NCBI GenBank assembly: GCA_930987725.1
Contig: CAKNKY010000025.1
Location: 1-34,577, forward strand
Direction: 5' to 3'
DNA from: an uncultured Anaeromassilibacillus sp.
Lineage (GTDB): Bacteria; Bacillota; Clostridia; Oscillospirales; Acutalibacteraceae
Length of the DNA stretch: 34,577 nt
Shown: in pieces, positions 1-8,724 of the stretch
How the letters are laid out: the number at the start of each line of letters is the position of its first letter
Numbering within the stretch: the stretch's first letter is position 1
Notes under the pieces: generated by a model
What the model was told of the DNA's origin: nothing
Seen by the model: the letters and a program-made list of their open reading frames with translations, nothing else
Database searches by the model: none
Position numbers and translations under genes: made by a program

Positions 1-51
1 TTTCATTCCCTTTGGTGCCTTGGAGCGCAGCGGAAAGGAATGGTCATAACA

Positions 52-1029
52 ATGGAAACACAGGCAAGGCCAGACGCCGTTCCGGTGCAGGAGCTGGCAA
101 ACCGGCTGATTCACAATATGGAAACTGTCATCATGGGAAAGCACGACGTCATCCGCAAGGCGGTGCTCTGCCTGCTGGCAAACGGTCACATCCTGCTGGA
201 GGATCTGCCGGGAACCGGCAAGACGACATTGGCCAAAGCGATGGCGCAGTCGCTCGGGTGTTCCTTTGCACGCGTGCAATTCACGCCGGACCTGCTTCCC
301 TCCGACCTGACAGGCGTAAGCTTTTACAATCAGAAGGAGCAGGAGTTCGTGTTCAAGCAGGGTGCCGTCTTCACCAACATTCTGCTGGCCGATGAGATTA
401 ACCGCGCGACGCCGCGCACACAGTCCAGCCTTCTGGAATGCATGGAGGAACGGCAGGTGAGCGTGGACGGCGTTACCCACAGGCTGCAGCTGCCGTTCCT
501 TGTGATGGCCACGCAGAACCCCATTGAGATCCAGGGGACATTTCCCCTGCCGGAGGCGCAGCTGGACCGCTTCTTGATGCGTCTTTCCGTCGGATATCCG
601 GCGGCAGAAGATGAAAAGAACATGCTGTTGGGGTATGCCTCCTCCAATCCGCTGGATCGGCTTGAACCGATTGCCAGGGCGGAGGAACTGCTGCGCGCAC
701 AGGAAATCTGCCATTCCATTTATGTGGGAGACGCCGTGTGCGGATACATTGTTGCGATCGCCGAGGCGACGCGATCTGACGAAGGGCTGCGCTACGGTGC
801 AAGCCCGCGCGCTTCACTGGCGCTGCTGCACGCGGCACAGGCAAATGCCGCCATGGAAGGGCGCGGCTATGTGCTGCCGGACGATGTGAAAGCCGTGTGC
901 GCCGATGTGCTGGGGCACCGTGTCCTGTGCCGGGCAGCACGCGGCGCGCAGGCAAAGGAGACGGTTGCCGAAATCCTGCGGCAGATTCTCGTGCGCGTGC
1001 CTGCCCCCACCGAGCCCTTGCCGGGCTGA
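52..1029 (+). CDS. MoxR-family AAA+ ATPase
   Basis: Cytoplasmic AAA+ ATPase of the MoxR family, 325 residues. Members usually act as chaperones for assembly or activation of partner proteins encoded beside them, often with von Willebrand or DUF58 partners. Visible motifs are Walker A (LPGTGKTT, about residues 52-59), Walker B (ILLADEIN, about 110-117) and a sensor segment MATQNP near 152-157. An in-frame ATG at 40 abuts the AAAGGA ribosome site, so ATG 52, 12 bases after it, is the more credible start. It is first in a tight + strand operon with a DUF58 gene (8-base gap) and a DUF4129-like gene, the classic MoxR-DUF58-transglutaminase-like set. Family call is secure; the substrate is unknown. 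Confidence 0.93.
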   Translation: METQARPDAVPVQELANRLIHNMETVIMGKHDVIRKAVLCLLANGHILLEDLPGTGKTTLAKAMAQSLGCSFARVQFTPDLLPSDLTGVSFYNQKEQEFVFKQGAVFTNILLADEINRATPRTQSSLLECMEERQVSVDGVTHRLQLPFLVMATQNPIEIQGTFPLPEAQLDRFLMRLSVGYPAAEDEKNMLLGYASSNPLDRLEPIARAEELLRAQEICHSIYVGDAVCGYIVAIAEATRSDEGLRYGASPRASLALLHAAQANAAMEGRGYVLPDDVKAVCADVLGHRVLCRAARGAQAKETVAEILRQILVRVPAPTEPLPG

Positions 1030-1037
1030 GGTACAGC

Positions 1038-2162
1038 ATGGAACTGTTGGTTTTACTGCTGATTCTCGCAATCGCCGTGTGGGCACAGCGCGCAGTCTTT
1101 CGGCGATATGCGTTTCGGAACCTCGATTACAGCTGCACACTCAGCAAGAAGGAAGCCGTAGCGGGCGACGAAATTGCGCTGCAGGAGGTTGTCTCAAACC
1201 GGAAGCTGCTGCCGCTCCCCTGGCTAAAGTCGGAGATCACCACCCCGAAATGGCTGGCTTTTTCCCAGCTTCAGTCCGTGGTCACGGATGAGACCCGGTT
1301 TCTCTCCAGTTTTTTCATGCTGCGCAGCTATCAGCGCGTCACAAGGACCTGGGAAGGCCGCTGCCTAAAGCGCGGCGTGTTTTCCATTCAGAAAACCGTG
1401 CTGGTGGCGGCGGATCTGTTGGGCGGCGGCGCCTTTTCCTGCGAGGGAGACTCAGGCAGCGAAGTGGTGGTGTTTCCCAAGCCGCTGGAACTGGATTCGT
1501 TTTTCTCACCCGTAAGCCGCAGCACCGGCGATATCTGTGTACGCCGGAACCTTTTGCCGGACCCGTTCTTCCTCTCCGGCGTGCGGGAATACAGGGCCGG
1601 CGACCCGCTCAATCAGATTCACTGGGCAGCCACAGCGCGCGAAGGCGAGTTGATGGTGCGGCAGAACGAGTCCTCCTCCTCCCGGACGAGGACTGTCCTG
1701 CTGAACATGCAGACTCGCGAATTTGCCAACTCCGGCGCTGTAAACCCTACCGCGCTCGAAAACGCCATCCGATCCTGCGCTGCCCTGTTTGAGGAAACGG
1801 CCGGAGCAGGCATTCCGCTCCGCTTCCTCGCCAACACGCCCAGCCCGACGGCCACGAGTGAAATTTGGGGGGAAAACGGCCTGCACGGCCTTATGGAGAC
1901 GCTGGCCCGCCTGCCGCTCGAGAGCGGCGAGCACTTCCCCTTCTATCTCAATGCAATTTACGATCAGATCCAAACCACCGATCTGGCCCTCGTCACCTGC
2001 TATCTGGACGAGGCAATTCTTGCGTTTGCTCATGGCAAGGCAGACGCCGGCATGCGGGTGCAGCTCTATCTTCTGCTTCCGCAGGATCTTCCCGCCTCCG
2101 CGGAAGGGCTGGACATTTACATGGTGGATGCACCGGCACCGAAGGAGGGCGACACGCAATGA
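1038..2162 (+). CDS. DUF58 domain membrane-anchored protein
   Basis: A 374-residue DUF58 protein. It starts with a hydrophobic anchor (residues 1-18, MELLVLLLILAIAV) and carries the DUF58 signature REYRAGDPLNQIHW near residues 183-197, which precedes a von Willebrand-like fold in this family. The reading frame stays open far upstream inside moxR, but ATG 1038 just after the moxR stop gives the expected family N-terminus. Its stop overlaps the next start as ATGA, so translation is probably coupled. DUF58 proteins nearly always sit beside MoxR ATPases and are thought to work with them in envelope-related processes. The precise function is not known. Confidence 0.92.
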   Translation: MELLVLLLILAIAVWAQRAVFRRYAFRNLDYSCTLSKKEAVAGDEIALQEVVSNRKLLPLPWLKSEITTPKWLAFSQLQSVVTDETRFLSSFFMLRSYQRVTRTWEGRCLKRGVFSIQKTVLVAADLLGGGAFSCEGDSGSEVVVFPKPLELDSFFSPVSRSTGDICVRRNLLPDPFFLSGVREYRAGDPLNQIHWAATAREGELMVRQNESSSSRTRTVLLNMQTREFANSGAVNPTALENAIRSCAALFEETAGAGIPLRFLANTPSPTATSEIWGENGLHGLMETLARLPLESGEHFPFYLNAIYDQIQTTDLALVTCYLDEAILAFAHGKADAGMRVQLYLLLPQDLPASAEGLDIYMVDAPAPKEGDTQ

Positions 2163-3547
2163 AACAGCCTGCCAAACAACCTCTTCTTCTGCAGGTCTTA
2201 AAGATACTGGGGCTCTTTTCCACCTTTTTGATTCTCTACCCTCTCTGTTATCTCTCCTGGTTTTTGCAGGGGCAGGCGTCTGTTCCCGCCTCTCTGGTTT
2301 GCCTGGGAGCCGCTGCGGCCTCTGGCTTTCTGGGAGCCGGCCTGCGTCTGCTGGCAGAGCGAAAAGGCAGGGCTTCCCCCTGGATGGAAATTCTGCTGCT
2401 GCTTCCTTTGCTCCCGATTGCGGCCGCCTTTTTCCCCCTGTACCAGGGGCATCCGGCTTTTCTTCTCACGCTCATTGCACTCCTGGCTGCCTATGTGATG
2501 GGAAACCGGGAGGCCACCCTTTCCTACAGCGATTTCTCTTCCTCCGGGCTGCTGCACGCCGTTTTGATCAGCTACGGCATTGGGGCAGCTCTCATCTTCC
2601 TGAGCAAGAGATTGTTTCTTTTTGCCGGCGAGTATACCTCGCTTGCAGGTGTCCTCTTTGCCTTTTTCGCCGTCTATGCAGCCATCTGCAATCAGGCACA
2701 GATTGATGAGCTGATGCGGCGGCGCGGGCACCGCATGGATCAGCTTCCGGCCCGCATTCGGCGCTACAATCTGCTGCTCATCGTGCTCTGCATCGCAATT
2801 GTGCTGGCTCTCCTCGTCTTCTACCGTCCTCTCGCCGCAGGCATTCGAACAATCTGGGACATCATTGCTTCCCTTATTCTCTGGCTGGCGCGCGCGATAC
2901 AAGCCCTGATGGAAGCGCTGTTTCACCAGGAAGGCCTGCCACAGGAGCAGCTTCCGCAGGGAGAGGATCCCTCCTTTTTTCCCGCGGAAGAAGCACAGAG
3001 CTCCCCGTTTTGGAACATTCTCTGGGTTCTGATCGCGGTGGGCGCCGTTGTGCTTCTGGTTCGGAACAGGCATGCGATCGCTTCTGCCCTGCGGCAGCTG
3101 TTTGCCCGGATCGGCAGGGCATTGCGGCAGCTGTTTGCGGTGCGCCACACGGCCTCCCGTGAGGAGGAAGCCGGTTACGTGGACACAGTGGAATCCATCG
3201 ATCGGAACGGCTCCGCCCTGCGCCTGTTCTCCCCCTCTGCCGCGCGTCTTTGGAAACGGCGCTTCCGCGCCCTGCGCAAGCTGCCGGAGGGAACGGAAAA
3301 GCTTCGAACGGGGTATGCTCTGCTGGCAGAAGGGCTGCTTCTGGCGGGGGCGGATGTTCAGGCGGCCGACACACCGCAGGAGCTTCTGCAGCGTGCCGCC
3401 GCCTTCACACGGGCCAGTCTTTCCCCCGATGGCCTTGCGCTCGTGATGGGCGCCTATGAGCGTGTGCGTTATGACGAACAAGCCGCGGACGCAGAGGAAT
3501 CGGCCGCCATGCAGTCGCTCCTCGCCGTGTTGGCAAGACTGCTTTGA
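2159..3547 (+). CDS. Multi-pass membrane protein with DUF4129-like C-terminus
   Basis: A 462-residue membrane protein, third in the MoxR-DUF58 operon. About six hydrophobic segments fill residues 10-180, two more lie near 203-235 and 290-312, and the last 130 residues are charged and soluble. That tail resembles the DUF4129 domain that ends transglutaminase-like (TgpA-type) proteins of such operons. I see no Cys-His-Asp transglutaminase core, so this would be a shortened partner lacking the catalytic domain. ATG 2159 overlaps the DUF58 stop. The long upstream extension of the frame is only the shadow of the preceding gene. Gene reality is certain; the domain name rests on context and tail similarity. 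Confidence 0.8.
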   Translation: MKQPAKQPLLLQVLKILGLFSTFLILYPLCYLSWFLQGQASVPASLVCLGAAAASGFLGAGLRLLAERKGRASPWMEILLLLPLLPIAAAFFPLYQGHPAFLLTLIALLAAYVMGNREATLSYSDFSSSGLLHAVLISYGIGAALIFLSKRLFLFAGEYTSLAGVLFAFFAVYAAICNQAQIDELMRRRGHRMDQLPARIRRYNLLLIVLCIAIVLALLVFYRPLAAGIRTIWDIIASLILWLARAIQALMEALFHQEGLPQEQLPQGEDPSFFPAEEAQSSPFWNILWVLIAVGAVVLLVRNRHAIASALRQLFARIGRALRQLFAVRHTASREEEAGYVDTVESIDRNGSALRLFSPSAARLWKRRFRALRKLPEGTEKLRTGYALLAEGLLLAGADVQAADTPQELLQRAAAFTRASLSPDGLALVMGAYERVRYDEQAADAEESAAMQSLLAVLARLL

Positions 3548-3583
3548 TCCGGCACATCCTTTGTCAAAAAGCACCCTATCCGC

Positions 3584-3612
3584 TTGACATTGCGAAAAAA
3601 ATAGATTAGATT
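3584..3612 (+). promoter_or_regulatory. Sigma-A promoter of the small lipoprotein gene
   Basis: TTGACA at 3584-3589, 17-base spacer, TAGATT at 3607-3612 (4 of 6 matches to TATAAT). It lies 87 bases before the lipoprotein start and after the end of the MoxR operon, so the lipoprotein is transcribed on its own. Confidence 0.6.
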
Positions 3613-3698
3613 AGAATACAGAAGCGGGAGCTCTGTTTCTCAATGAACCGTATTCGCGCCATGTGGCGATTGCAATATGAAAAGGGGGATCGATCCTT

Positions 3699-4121
3699 AT
3701 GAAAAAGCTTTTGGCTTCCCTGCTGGCATTTTGTCTGCTGTGTTCGTGTGCAGCCTGTTCGCAGGAAGATCCGAAGCCGTATGCGTCGGTGGAAGAGTTT
3801 GTCGCGTCGGACATTGTGCAGCAGCAGCTCAGCGATGCTTCCGCTCAGTATCAGGACGAAGGGTTGACGATCACCGCTTCCGCGGATGGGGACAAGCTGG
3901 TGTTCACCTATGCTGTCTCCACGCAGATTGACGCCGCGTCCACTATCCCCGCGCTGGAAATGGAACTGGATGCAAAGGCCTCCTCGTTCACCGGCGTCGT
4001 GGAGAAAATGAAGGAGCAGATTGCGACGGAAAACCCCTCCATTGTGCTGCGCTATGTGAACGCAGACGGCAGCGAGATCCTGTCGCGTGAATTCACCGGC
4101 AGCCCGGAAAGCGAGAGCTGA
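3699..4121 (+). CDS. Small DUF4854-like lipoprotein
   Basis: A 140-residue exported lipoprotein. It has a lysine-hydrophobic signal peptide and a lipobox-like run LCSCAAC, with lipidation expected at Cys17 or Cys20. The mature part begins with a segment like VEEFVASDIVQQQL, followed by a small two-sheet-looking domain typical of the DUF4854 family in Clostridia. ATG 3699 is preceded by AAAAGGGGGA at a good distance. The gene is monocistronic, with its own promoter. Function is unknown in the family. The alternative reading is simply an uncharacterised lipoprotein. Confidence 0.85.
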   Translation: MKKLLASLLAFCLLCSCAACSQEDPKPYASVEEFVASDIVQQQLSDASAQYQDEGLTITASADGDKLVFTYAVSTQIDAASTIPALEMELDAKASSFTGVVEKMKEQIATENPSIVLRYVNADGSEILSREFTGSPESES

Positions 4122-4141
4122 CAGCTACAACAGAGTCATGA

Positions 4142-4369
4142 CCCCCGGCAAAGCCGGGGGCTTGAGGAAGCCCTAGAAGGGCATCGTACCGGCAAGCCTC
4201 TCAAGAGGCACTGAAAAATCCGTCTCTTGCATCACTTGCCCCACAGCCCGTAAACGGGCACTGTTCATCTAAGATCAACTTCCTGATAATAGTAATGTTG
4301 TTGATTTTTTCTCGCTTCGCTCGATGCTTGAATCTAAAGCTTTTTTACTCTCCCCGGCCTAGCCGGGGG
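4142..4369. mobile_element. Non-autonomous multi-hairpin element with matching terminal palindromes
   Basis: A 228-nt non-coding block. The left palindrome is CCCCCGGC-aaa-GCCGGGGG (4142-4160) and the right is CCCCGGC-cta-GCCGGGG (4352-4368). Between them lie small hairpins: GCCC/GGGC at 4170-4182, GCCTC-tcaa-GAGGC at 4196-4209 and GCCCG-taaa-CGGGC at 4246-4259; the last two are both followed by ACTG. ATCAAC (4274-4279) pairs with GTTGAT (4300-4305). Related subterminal palindromes at both ends are typical of IS200/IS605-type elements and their transposase-less derivatives. The base just left of the element completes ATGA. No protein is encoded. It could instead be a stand-alone structured RNA of the omega-RNA/HEARO kind. 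Confidence 0.5.
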
Positions 4370-4394
4370 TTGTCGTTTCGCTAAAGCATATTAA

Positions 4395-4441
4395 AACAAA
4401 AAAGAGGTGCAGCACGGGAATCTCCCGGCTGCACCCTTTTT
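4395..4441 (-). terminator. Terminator after the deacetylase gene
   Basis: Near-perfect stem (4406-4435, GGTGCAGC-cggga type arms) with A-rich sequence on its left and T-rich on its right, so it can end transcription on both strands. It lies just beyond the deacetylase stop on the - strand. Confidence 0.8.
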
Positions 4442-4493
4442 GTTCTCGTAAACGATTGGAAGGAGCCTTTCACATTTACAGAACGGCTCTTGT

Positions 4494-5624
4494 TCAGGGC
4501 AAACGGAAATTGATCGGCGCAACGGTGTTATCCAGCGCAGCAAAGCGGTAGCCCATGGCCTGCAGCTTTTCAATGATGCGCGGAAGCTGAGCAAGGGTGT
4601 CTTTCTTGGTTGCACTGTTATGCATCAGCACAATAGCCTTGTCATAGCGCGAGGTCTGGGAGATCACATTCTGGTAAATGCCTTCCGCCGTCGTACCGGG
4701 CACAGCATCGCCCGAATCTACATTCCAGTCATAGTATATGTAGCCGCGGCGGTTCATTTCCTCTGCAATCGATCGCGCCGTATCACGGTTATAGCTGTTC
4801 ACACTTCCGCCGGCGCAGCGGTAAATGGTGGGGCTCACACCTGTTGTCTCCTTGATGAGAGCGTATTCGCGGGCAAAGTCATCGAGGAAAGCGCGCGGCG
4901 AAGCGTAGATTTGCTTATACTCATGTGTGTAGGAGTGCACAGCAAGCGTATGCCCGCGCTCCGCTGTCTGGCGAAGGGCCTCCTTGTCCTCCTCGGACGT
5001 CTTCCCCACCACGAAAAAGGTGGCCTTCACACCGTACTTGTCCAGCACATCGAGAAGCGGGATGGTCAAATTGGAAGGACCGTCGTCAAAGGTGAGGTAT
5101 ACCACCTTGTCCCCATCCTGGTGCGGGATAAACTCAGGCCGGGCCACGTAGAGATCGGGGTACGGATCGTCTGCGGGAATTTCCGGCAGCGAAGTAGTTG
5201 GTGCAGCGGATGACGCAGGTGCGGCAGAAACCGAAGAGGCAGCCGGCGCTTCACTGGCCGGAGCCGGGGGCGCCGCACTCGCCGGAGCGGACGACACGGC
5301 CGCTGGATCGGAAGAAACTGCAGCCGATTCACTCACGGCAAGAGCGCTCTCCGGCGCTGCGGAGGAAGCCATGGGAATCGGTTCGCCCAGAGAAGCATCC
5401 GCCCCGCCCTGTGATGCGTTGGAGGAGGCAATGGAAAATGGCGGCTCCGCAGAAGAAATTTCCAGGGTGGGACGCGAAGAGGGCTCGGAAACAGGAAGAG
5501 GCGCCGCTCCGTCCTGCTCAAACAGTCCCTGATAAAAAAGCCACACGCACAAGCAAAACAAACCAACCGTCGTGAGAGACAGCAGCACGGTGCGGATGTG
5601 GCGGAGTTTTCTCCTGTTTTTCAT
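4494..5624 (-). CDS. Polysaccharide deacetylase (NodB domain), membrane anchored
   Basis: A 376-residue extracytoplasmic enzyme predicted to remove acetyl groups from peptidoglycan or another N-acetylated glycan. Order: short basic N-terminus, one membrane anchor (about residues 13-33), a long Ser/Ala/Pro-rich linker to about residue 150, then a NodB homology domain. Catalytic motifs visible are TFDDGPS (near 177-183), the metal pair HSYTH (near 228), DWNVDSGDA and VLMHNS. Motif 3 reads RCAGGS where relatives usually have a proline (R-x-P-G-G), a mild departure. ATG 5624 has AAGGAG upstream. It is monocistronic, with terminators on both sides; an inverted repeat GGAACC-AATC-GGTTCC sits in its leader at 5642-5657. 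Confidence 0.9.
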   Translation of the reverse strand: MKNRRKLRHIRTVLLSLTTVGLFCLCVWLFYQGLFEQDGAAPLPVSEPSSRPTLEISSAEPPFSIASSNASQGGADASLGEPIPMASSAAPESALAVSESAAVSSDPAAVSSAPASAAPPAPASEAPAASSVSAAPASSAAPTTSLPEIPADDPYPDLYVARPEFIPHQDGDKVVYLTFDDGPSNLTIPLLDVLDKYGVKATFFVVGKTSEEDKEALRQTAERGHTLAVHSYTHEYKQIYASPRAFLDDFAREYALIKETTGVSPTIYRCAGGSVNSYNRDTARSIAEEMNRRGYIYYDWNVDSGDAVPGTTAEGIYQNVISQTSRYDKAIVLMHNSATKKDTLAQLPRIIEKLQAMGYRFAALDNTVAPINFRLP

Positions 5625-5765
5625 TGCGATCCTCTCCTTCGGGAACCAATCGGTTCCTTTTTCATCATAACAAGCGCACGAAAGGGTTTTCCAGTAAAAA
5701 TCTTGTCACAAGCATTACAGTTTCGACACCTTTCGCCTTATATACAGAAGACGCTGAGAACCACA

Positions 5766-5793
5766 AAAAAGCCGCCCCGACGGACGGCTTTTT
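5766..5793 (-). terminator. Terminator after the ZIP transporter gene
   Basis: Stem AAAAAGCCG / CGGCTTTTT (9 bp) with a 10-base loop, 22 bases beyond the ZIP stop. The symmetric A and T tracts make it bidirectional in principle. Confidence 0.8.
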
Positions 5794-5815
5794 CAAAAAA
5801 TTTTATGAATCATAT

Positions 5816-6598
5816 TCATCCAAGCGCCACATCGAGCGCCATCATGACAGAAAACCCGACAGCGAAGAAAATGGTGCCGATATTGGAATGTCTCCCCTCC
5901 GACATTTCGGGGATCAGCTCCTCGACCACAACGTAAAGCATGGCCCCGGCCGCAAAGCTGAGCGCATAAGGAAGGAGCGGCACAAAAACCGAGGCTAGCA
6001 AAATGGTGAGAAGCGCCCCCAGAGGCTCCACTGCACCGGAAAGCACACCGAACCCGAAGGCTTTCCCGCGTGACATGCCCTGCGAACGCAGAGGCATGGA
6101 GATGATGGCGCCTTCCGGGAAATTCTGCACGGCAATGCCGAGCGAAAGCGCCAGGGCGCCAGCCAGGGAGATTTCCGTTTTCCCCGCCAGCCAGCCCGCA
6201 TAGACAACGCCGACAGCCATACCCTCCGGCAGATTGTGCAGCGCCACAGCAAGCGTGAGCATCGTGCTGCGGTCAAGGCTGCTCTTCACCCCCTCCGGCT
6301 CCGCGCTGTGCTGGTGCAGATGCGGCACCAGCCGATCGAGTGCGAGAAGAAAAAGGACGCCGATCCAGAAGCCTATGGCCGCGGGCAGAAAGGCCAGGTT
6401 TCCCCAGTCGGCCGCCTCCTCCATGGCCGGGATCAGCAGGCTCCAGATGGAGGCGGCCACCATCACACCGGCCGCGAAACCGGTGAGCGCCCGCTGCACG
6501 CGCTCGCTGAGCGAACCGCGCATGAAAAACACACAGGCAGAACCGAGCGAGGTGCCGGCAAACGGAAGCAAGAGGCCCTTCCAAATCTCAACAGGCAT
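5816..6598 (-). CDS. ZIP-family divalent metal transporter
   Basis: Integral membrane permease of the ZIP (GufA/ZupT-like) family, 260 residues with about eight hydrophobic segments; such proteins import zinc and related divalent metals. The two metal-path motifs are present: ALHNLPEGMAVG in transmembrane segment 4 and VQNFPEGAIIS in segment 5. A short His-containing cytoplasmic loop (HLHQHS) precedes segment 4. ATG 6598 is chosen because GGAGGAAGAACT stands before it; the frame stays open 18 codons further but without a ribosome site. The neighbouring heavy-metal ATPase and CsoR regulator suggest a metal-homeostasis patch, though the ZIP gene is separated from them by a terminator. Confidence 0.92.
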   Translation of the reverse strand: MPVEIWKGLLLPFAGTSLGSACVFFMRGSLSERVQRALTGFAAGVMVAASIWSLLIPAMEEAADWGNLAFLPAAIGFWIGVLFLLALDRLVPHLHQHSAEPEGVKSSLDRSTMLTLAVALHNLPEGMAVGVVYAGWLAGKTEISLAGALALSLGIAVQNFPEGAIISMPLRSQGMSRGKAFGFGVLSGAVEPLGALLTILLASVFVPLLPYALSFAAGAMLYVVVEELIPEMSEGRHSNIGTIFFAVGFSVMMALDVALG

Positions 6599-6658
6599 AG
6601 TTCTTCCTCCTTCGGGGCGAATACCGCAAAACGCTTCCTCCGCCCGATTCAAAACAAA

Positions 6659-6701
6659 ATCAAAAAGGCAGCGCTCCGCCGAACAGCGGGAGTGCTGCCT
6701 T
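6659..6701 (-). terminator. Terminator after the P-type ATPase gene
   Basis: Long imperfect stem (arms 6665-6679 and 6686-6701) followed on the - strand by CTTTTTGATTTTG. It separates the ATPase gene from the ZIP gene downstream. Confidence 0.75.
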
Positions 6702-6727
6702 AAGTCTAATCAGATTTTCGCGCCTTG

Positions 6728-8623
6728 TCAAGGACGGCGCGCCAGTCCCCTTTTTCGCCAGCGCAGAAGAAGTGCGGAGTTCAGAATGACAAGCACAGAA
6801 CCCGCATTGTGCACAAGCGCTCCGCTCACCGGATCCAGCACACTGGCAATGGCCAGCACAATAGCGGCAAAATTCAACCCCATGGAAAAGCTCATGTTCA
6901 GCTTGATCGTTGTCATCATGCGGCGCGAAAGACGGAGAAGGTGCGGCAGCTCGCTGATGTTATCGTCCACGAGTGCGATATCGGCCGCCTCCACGGCGAT
7001 ATCGCTCCCCACACCGCCCATGGCAATGCCGACAGCAGCACTCTTCAGGGCAGGCGCATCGTTGACGCCGTCTCCGATCATGCAGACAGAACAGCCGTTC
7101 CGGCGGCTTTCCTCCATGTACTGCATCTTGTCCTCCGGCAGACAGGCCGCATGCACCTCTTCAATGCCCAGACGCGATGCGATGGCATGCGCCGCATTTT
7201 CGTGATCGCCGGTCAACAGCACCGGCTCCACCGGAATGGCGCGCAGCTGTTTCACCATGGCGGCGCTTTTTTCGCGCAGCGTATCGGAAAGGATCAGGAA
7301 TCCGACTGCTTCCCCTCCGGCCGCCAGATAAATCACGGTGCAGCCTTCATCCCGATAGCGCTGTGTGTCATCCTCCTCCGGGAGCGCAATTCCGTTCTCC
7401 CGCAGAAACTCTTCATTGCCGGCCAGCAGGGAAAGACCTTCCGCTTCGGCAGAGACACCGCGCCCGAGCGTCATGCGGAAAGCCCCGGCAGACGGCGGCG
7501 TTTTCCCGAAAACATTCCGATAACTTGTCACAACAGCGCGGCCAAGCGGATGCTCCGAAAGAGATTCAGCGGCAGCCGCAAGTTCATAGATTCGCTCCTC
7601 CGAATAGTGCGGAGAAAAGCTTTTTACATCGATCACCTTTGGTTCGCCGCGTGTGAGCGTACCCGTCTTGTCAAACGCAATCTTCGTCATGCGCGCGAGC
7701 CGTTCGAGCGCATCCCCTTCCCGCACAAGGAAACTGTGATGAGCCGCGTTTCCGATGGCGGCCATCACAGCCGTGGGCGTGGCAAGCACCAGTGCGCACG
7801 GGCAGAAAACAACCAGGATGGTGACGGCACGGATGATATCCCGTGTGACAAGGCCCGTCACAACGGCAGCCGTGAGGGCGATCACAACAACCCAAGTAGC
7901 CCAGCGATCCGCGATACCCACAATCTTCGCACGGCTCGCATCGGCCGACCGCACCAAACGAATCATGCGCTGGATGGAGCTGTCCTCCCCCACCTTCTCG
8001 GCCCGCATATCAAACACGCCGAACTGATTCACGGTACCGCTGGAAACCGGATCGCCCACCCCTTTGTCGGCAGGCAGCGGTTCACCCGTCATGACAGCCT
8101 GATTGACGGATGTTTGGCCGGCCGTGATCACCCCGTCCACAGGAATGCTTTCCCCTGGAAGCACGCGAAGCAGATCGCCAACCTGCACCTGTTCCGCCGG
8201 AAGAATGACTTCCCGCCCGCCGCGCAGCACACGGGCCGTGCGCGGTGTGAGCCGCACCAGCTTTTCAATGCCCGCCCTGGCTCTGGCAACGGTCAACTGC
8301 TCCAGAAGGGCCCCAAGCTGCATGATAAACGAGACTTCCCCCGCGGCAAATATTTCTCCGATCCAAATGGAAGCAATCAGGGCAAGCGAAACGAGCACGT
8401 CCGCCTTGATGTCAAAGGAGGTCACAAGACCGATGATGGCTTCCAGAACGATGGGGATACCGCAGCAGACGATGGCGATCCACGCCGGGTCAAACGGCAG
8501 AGGGACCCGAAACAGGCTCAGCAGCAGAGCAGCACCTGAAATGACAAGCAGCACAATGTCTTTCTTTGTTCCCCCAGCGACAACAGATGTTCCAACCGTT
8601 CCATTCCGCGCTTTCGCAAGCAA
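6728..8623 (-). CDS. Heavy-metal P1B-type ATPase
   Basis: Membrane ATP-driven metal exporter, about 631 residues. Motifs in order: TGEPLP (actuator loop), FCPCALVLATP (CPC metal site), DKTGTLT (phosphorylated Asp), SEHPLG and GDGVNDAPAL. There is no N-terminal HMA domain. The last helices read NMSFSMG and HNAGSVLVILNS, a pattern of Cd/Zn/Mn- or copper-type subgroups that I cannot assign with certainty. The start is uncertain: the ATG in the region (first base 8646) lies inside the -10 box and in another frame, so TTG 8623 after AGGGGTGG is taken, though its spacing is short. It has its own promoter with a CsoR-like operator, behind a terminator that ends csoR. Copper or zinc/cadmium export is likeliest. 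Confidence 0.9.
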   Translation of the reverse strand: MLAKARNGTVGTSVVAGGTKKDIVLLVISGAALLLSLFRVPLPFDPAWIAIVCCGIPIVLEAIIGLVTSFDIKADVLVSLALIASIWIGEIFAAGEVSFIMQLGALLEQLTVARARAGIEKLVRLTPRTARVLRGGREVILPAEQVQVGDLLRVLPGESIPVDGVITAGQTSVNQAVMTGEPLPADKGVGDPVSSGTVNQFGVFDMRAEKVGEDSSIQRMIRLVRSADASRAKIVGIADRWATWVVVIALTAAVVTGLVTRDIIRAVTILVVFCPCALVLATPTAVMAAIGNAAHHSFLVREGDALERLARMTKIAFDKTGTLTRGEPKVIDVKSFSPHYSEERIYELAAAAESLSEHPLGRAVVTSYRNVFGKTPPSAGAFRMTLGRGVSAEAEGLSLLAGNEEFLRENGIALPEEDDTQRYRDEGCTVIYLAAGGEAVGFLILSDTLREKSAAMVKQLRAIPVEPVLLTGDHENAAHAIASRLGIEEVHAACLPEDKMQYMEESRRNGCSVCMIGDGVNDAPALKSAAVGIAMGGVGSDIAVEAADIALVDDNISELPHLLRLSRRMMTTIKLNMSFSMGLNFAAIVLAIASVLDPVSGALVHNAGSVLVILNSALLLRWRKRGLARRP

Positions 8624-8644
8624 ACCACCCCTGTTTTTACGCTC

Positions 8645-8674
8645 ATTATGCCCTAGGGGGTATGGGTTTGTCAA
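8645..8674 (-). promoter_or_regulatory. P-type ATPase promoter with embedded CsoR-like operator
   Basis: On the - strand TTGACA (8674-8669), 18-base spacer, CATAAT (8650-8645). The spacer contains ATACCCCCTAGGG, part of an imperfect palindrome (8648-8664) that resembles the TACCCC-GGGGTA operators of CsoR-family repressors. A repressor bound here would cover the space between -35 and -10. Confidence 0.75.
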
Positions 8675-8675
8675 G

Positions 8676-8711
8676 AAAAGAAAAGAGCGCGAAGCGCTCC
8701 CGCTTCGCGCT
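8676..8711 (-). terminator. Terminator between csoR and the ATPase gene
   Basis: Perfect 11-bp stem AGCGCGAAGCG / CGCTTCGCGCT with a 4-base loop, followed on the - strand by CTTTTCTTTTC. The two metal genes are therefore separate transcription units. Confidence 0.85.
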
Positions 8712-8724
8712 GAAAGGCAACGCT

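Noticed and set aside
330-1140. Several long frames opposite moxR and DUF58
   Set aside because: They are antisense shadows in GC-rich coding DNA, without ribosome sites and overlapping secure genes.
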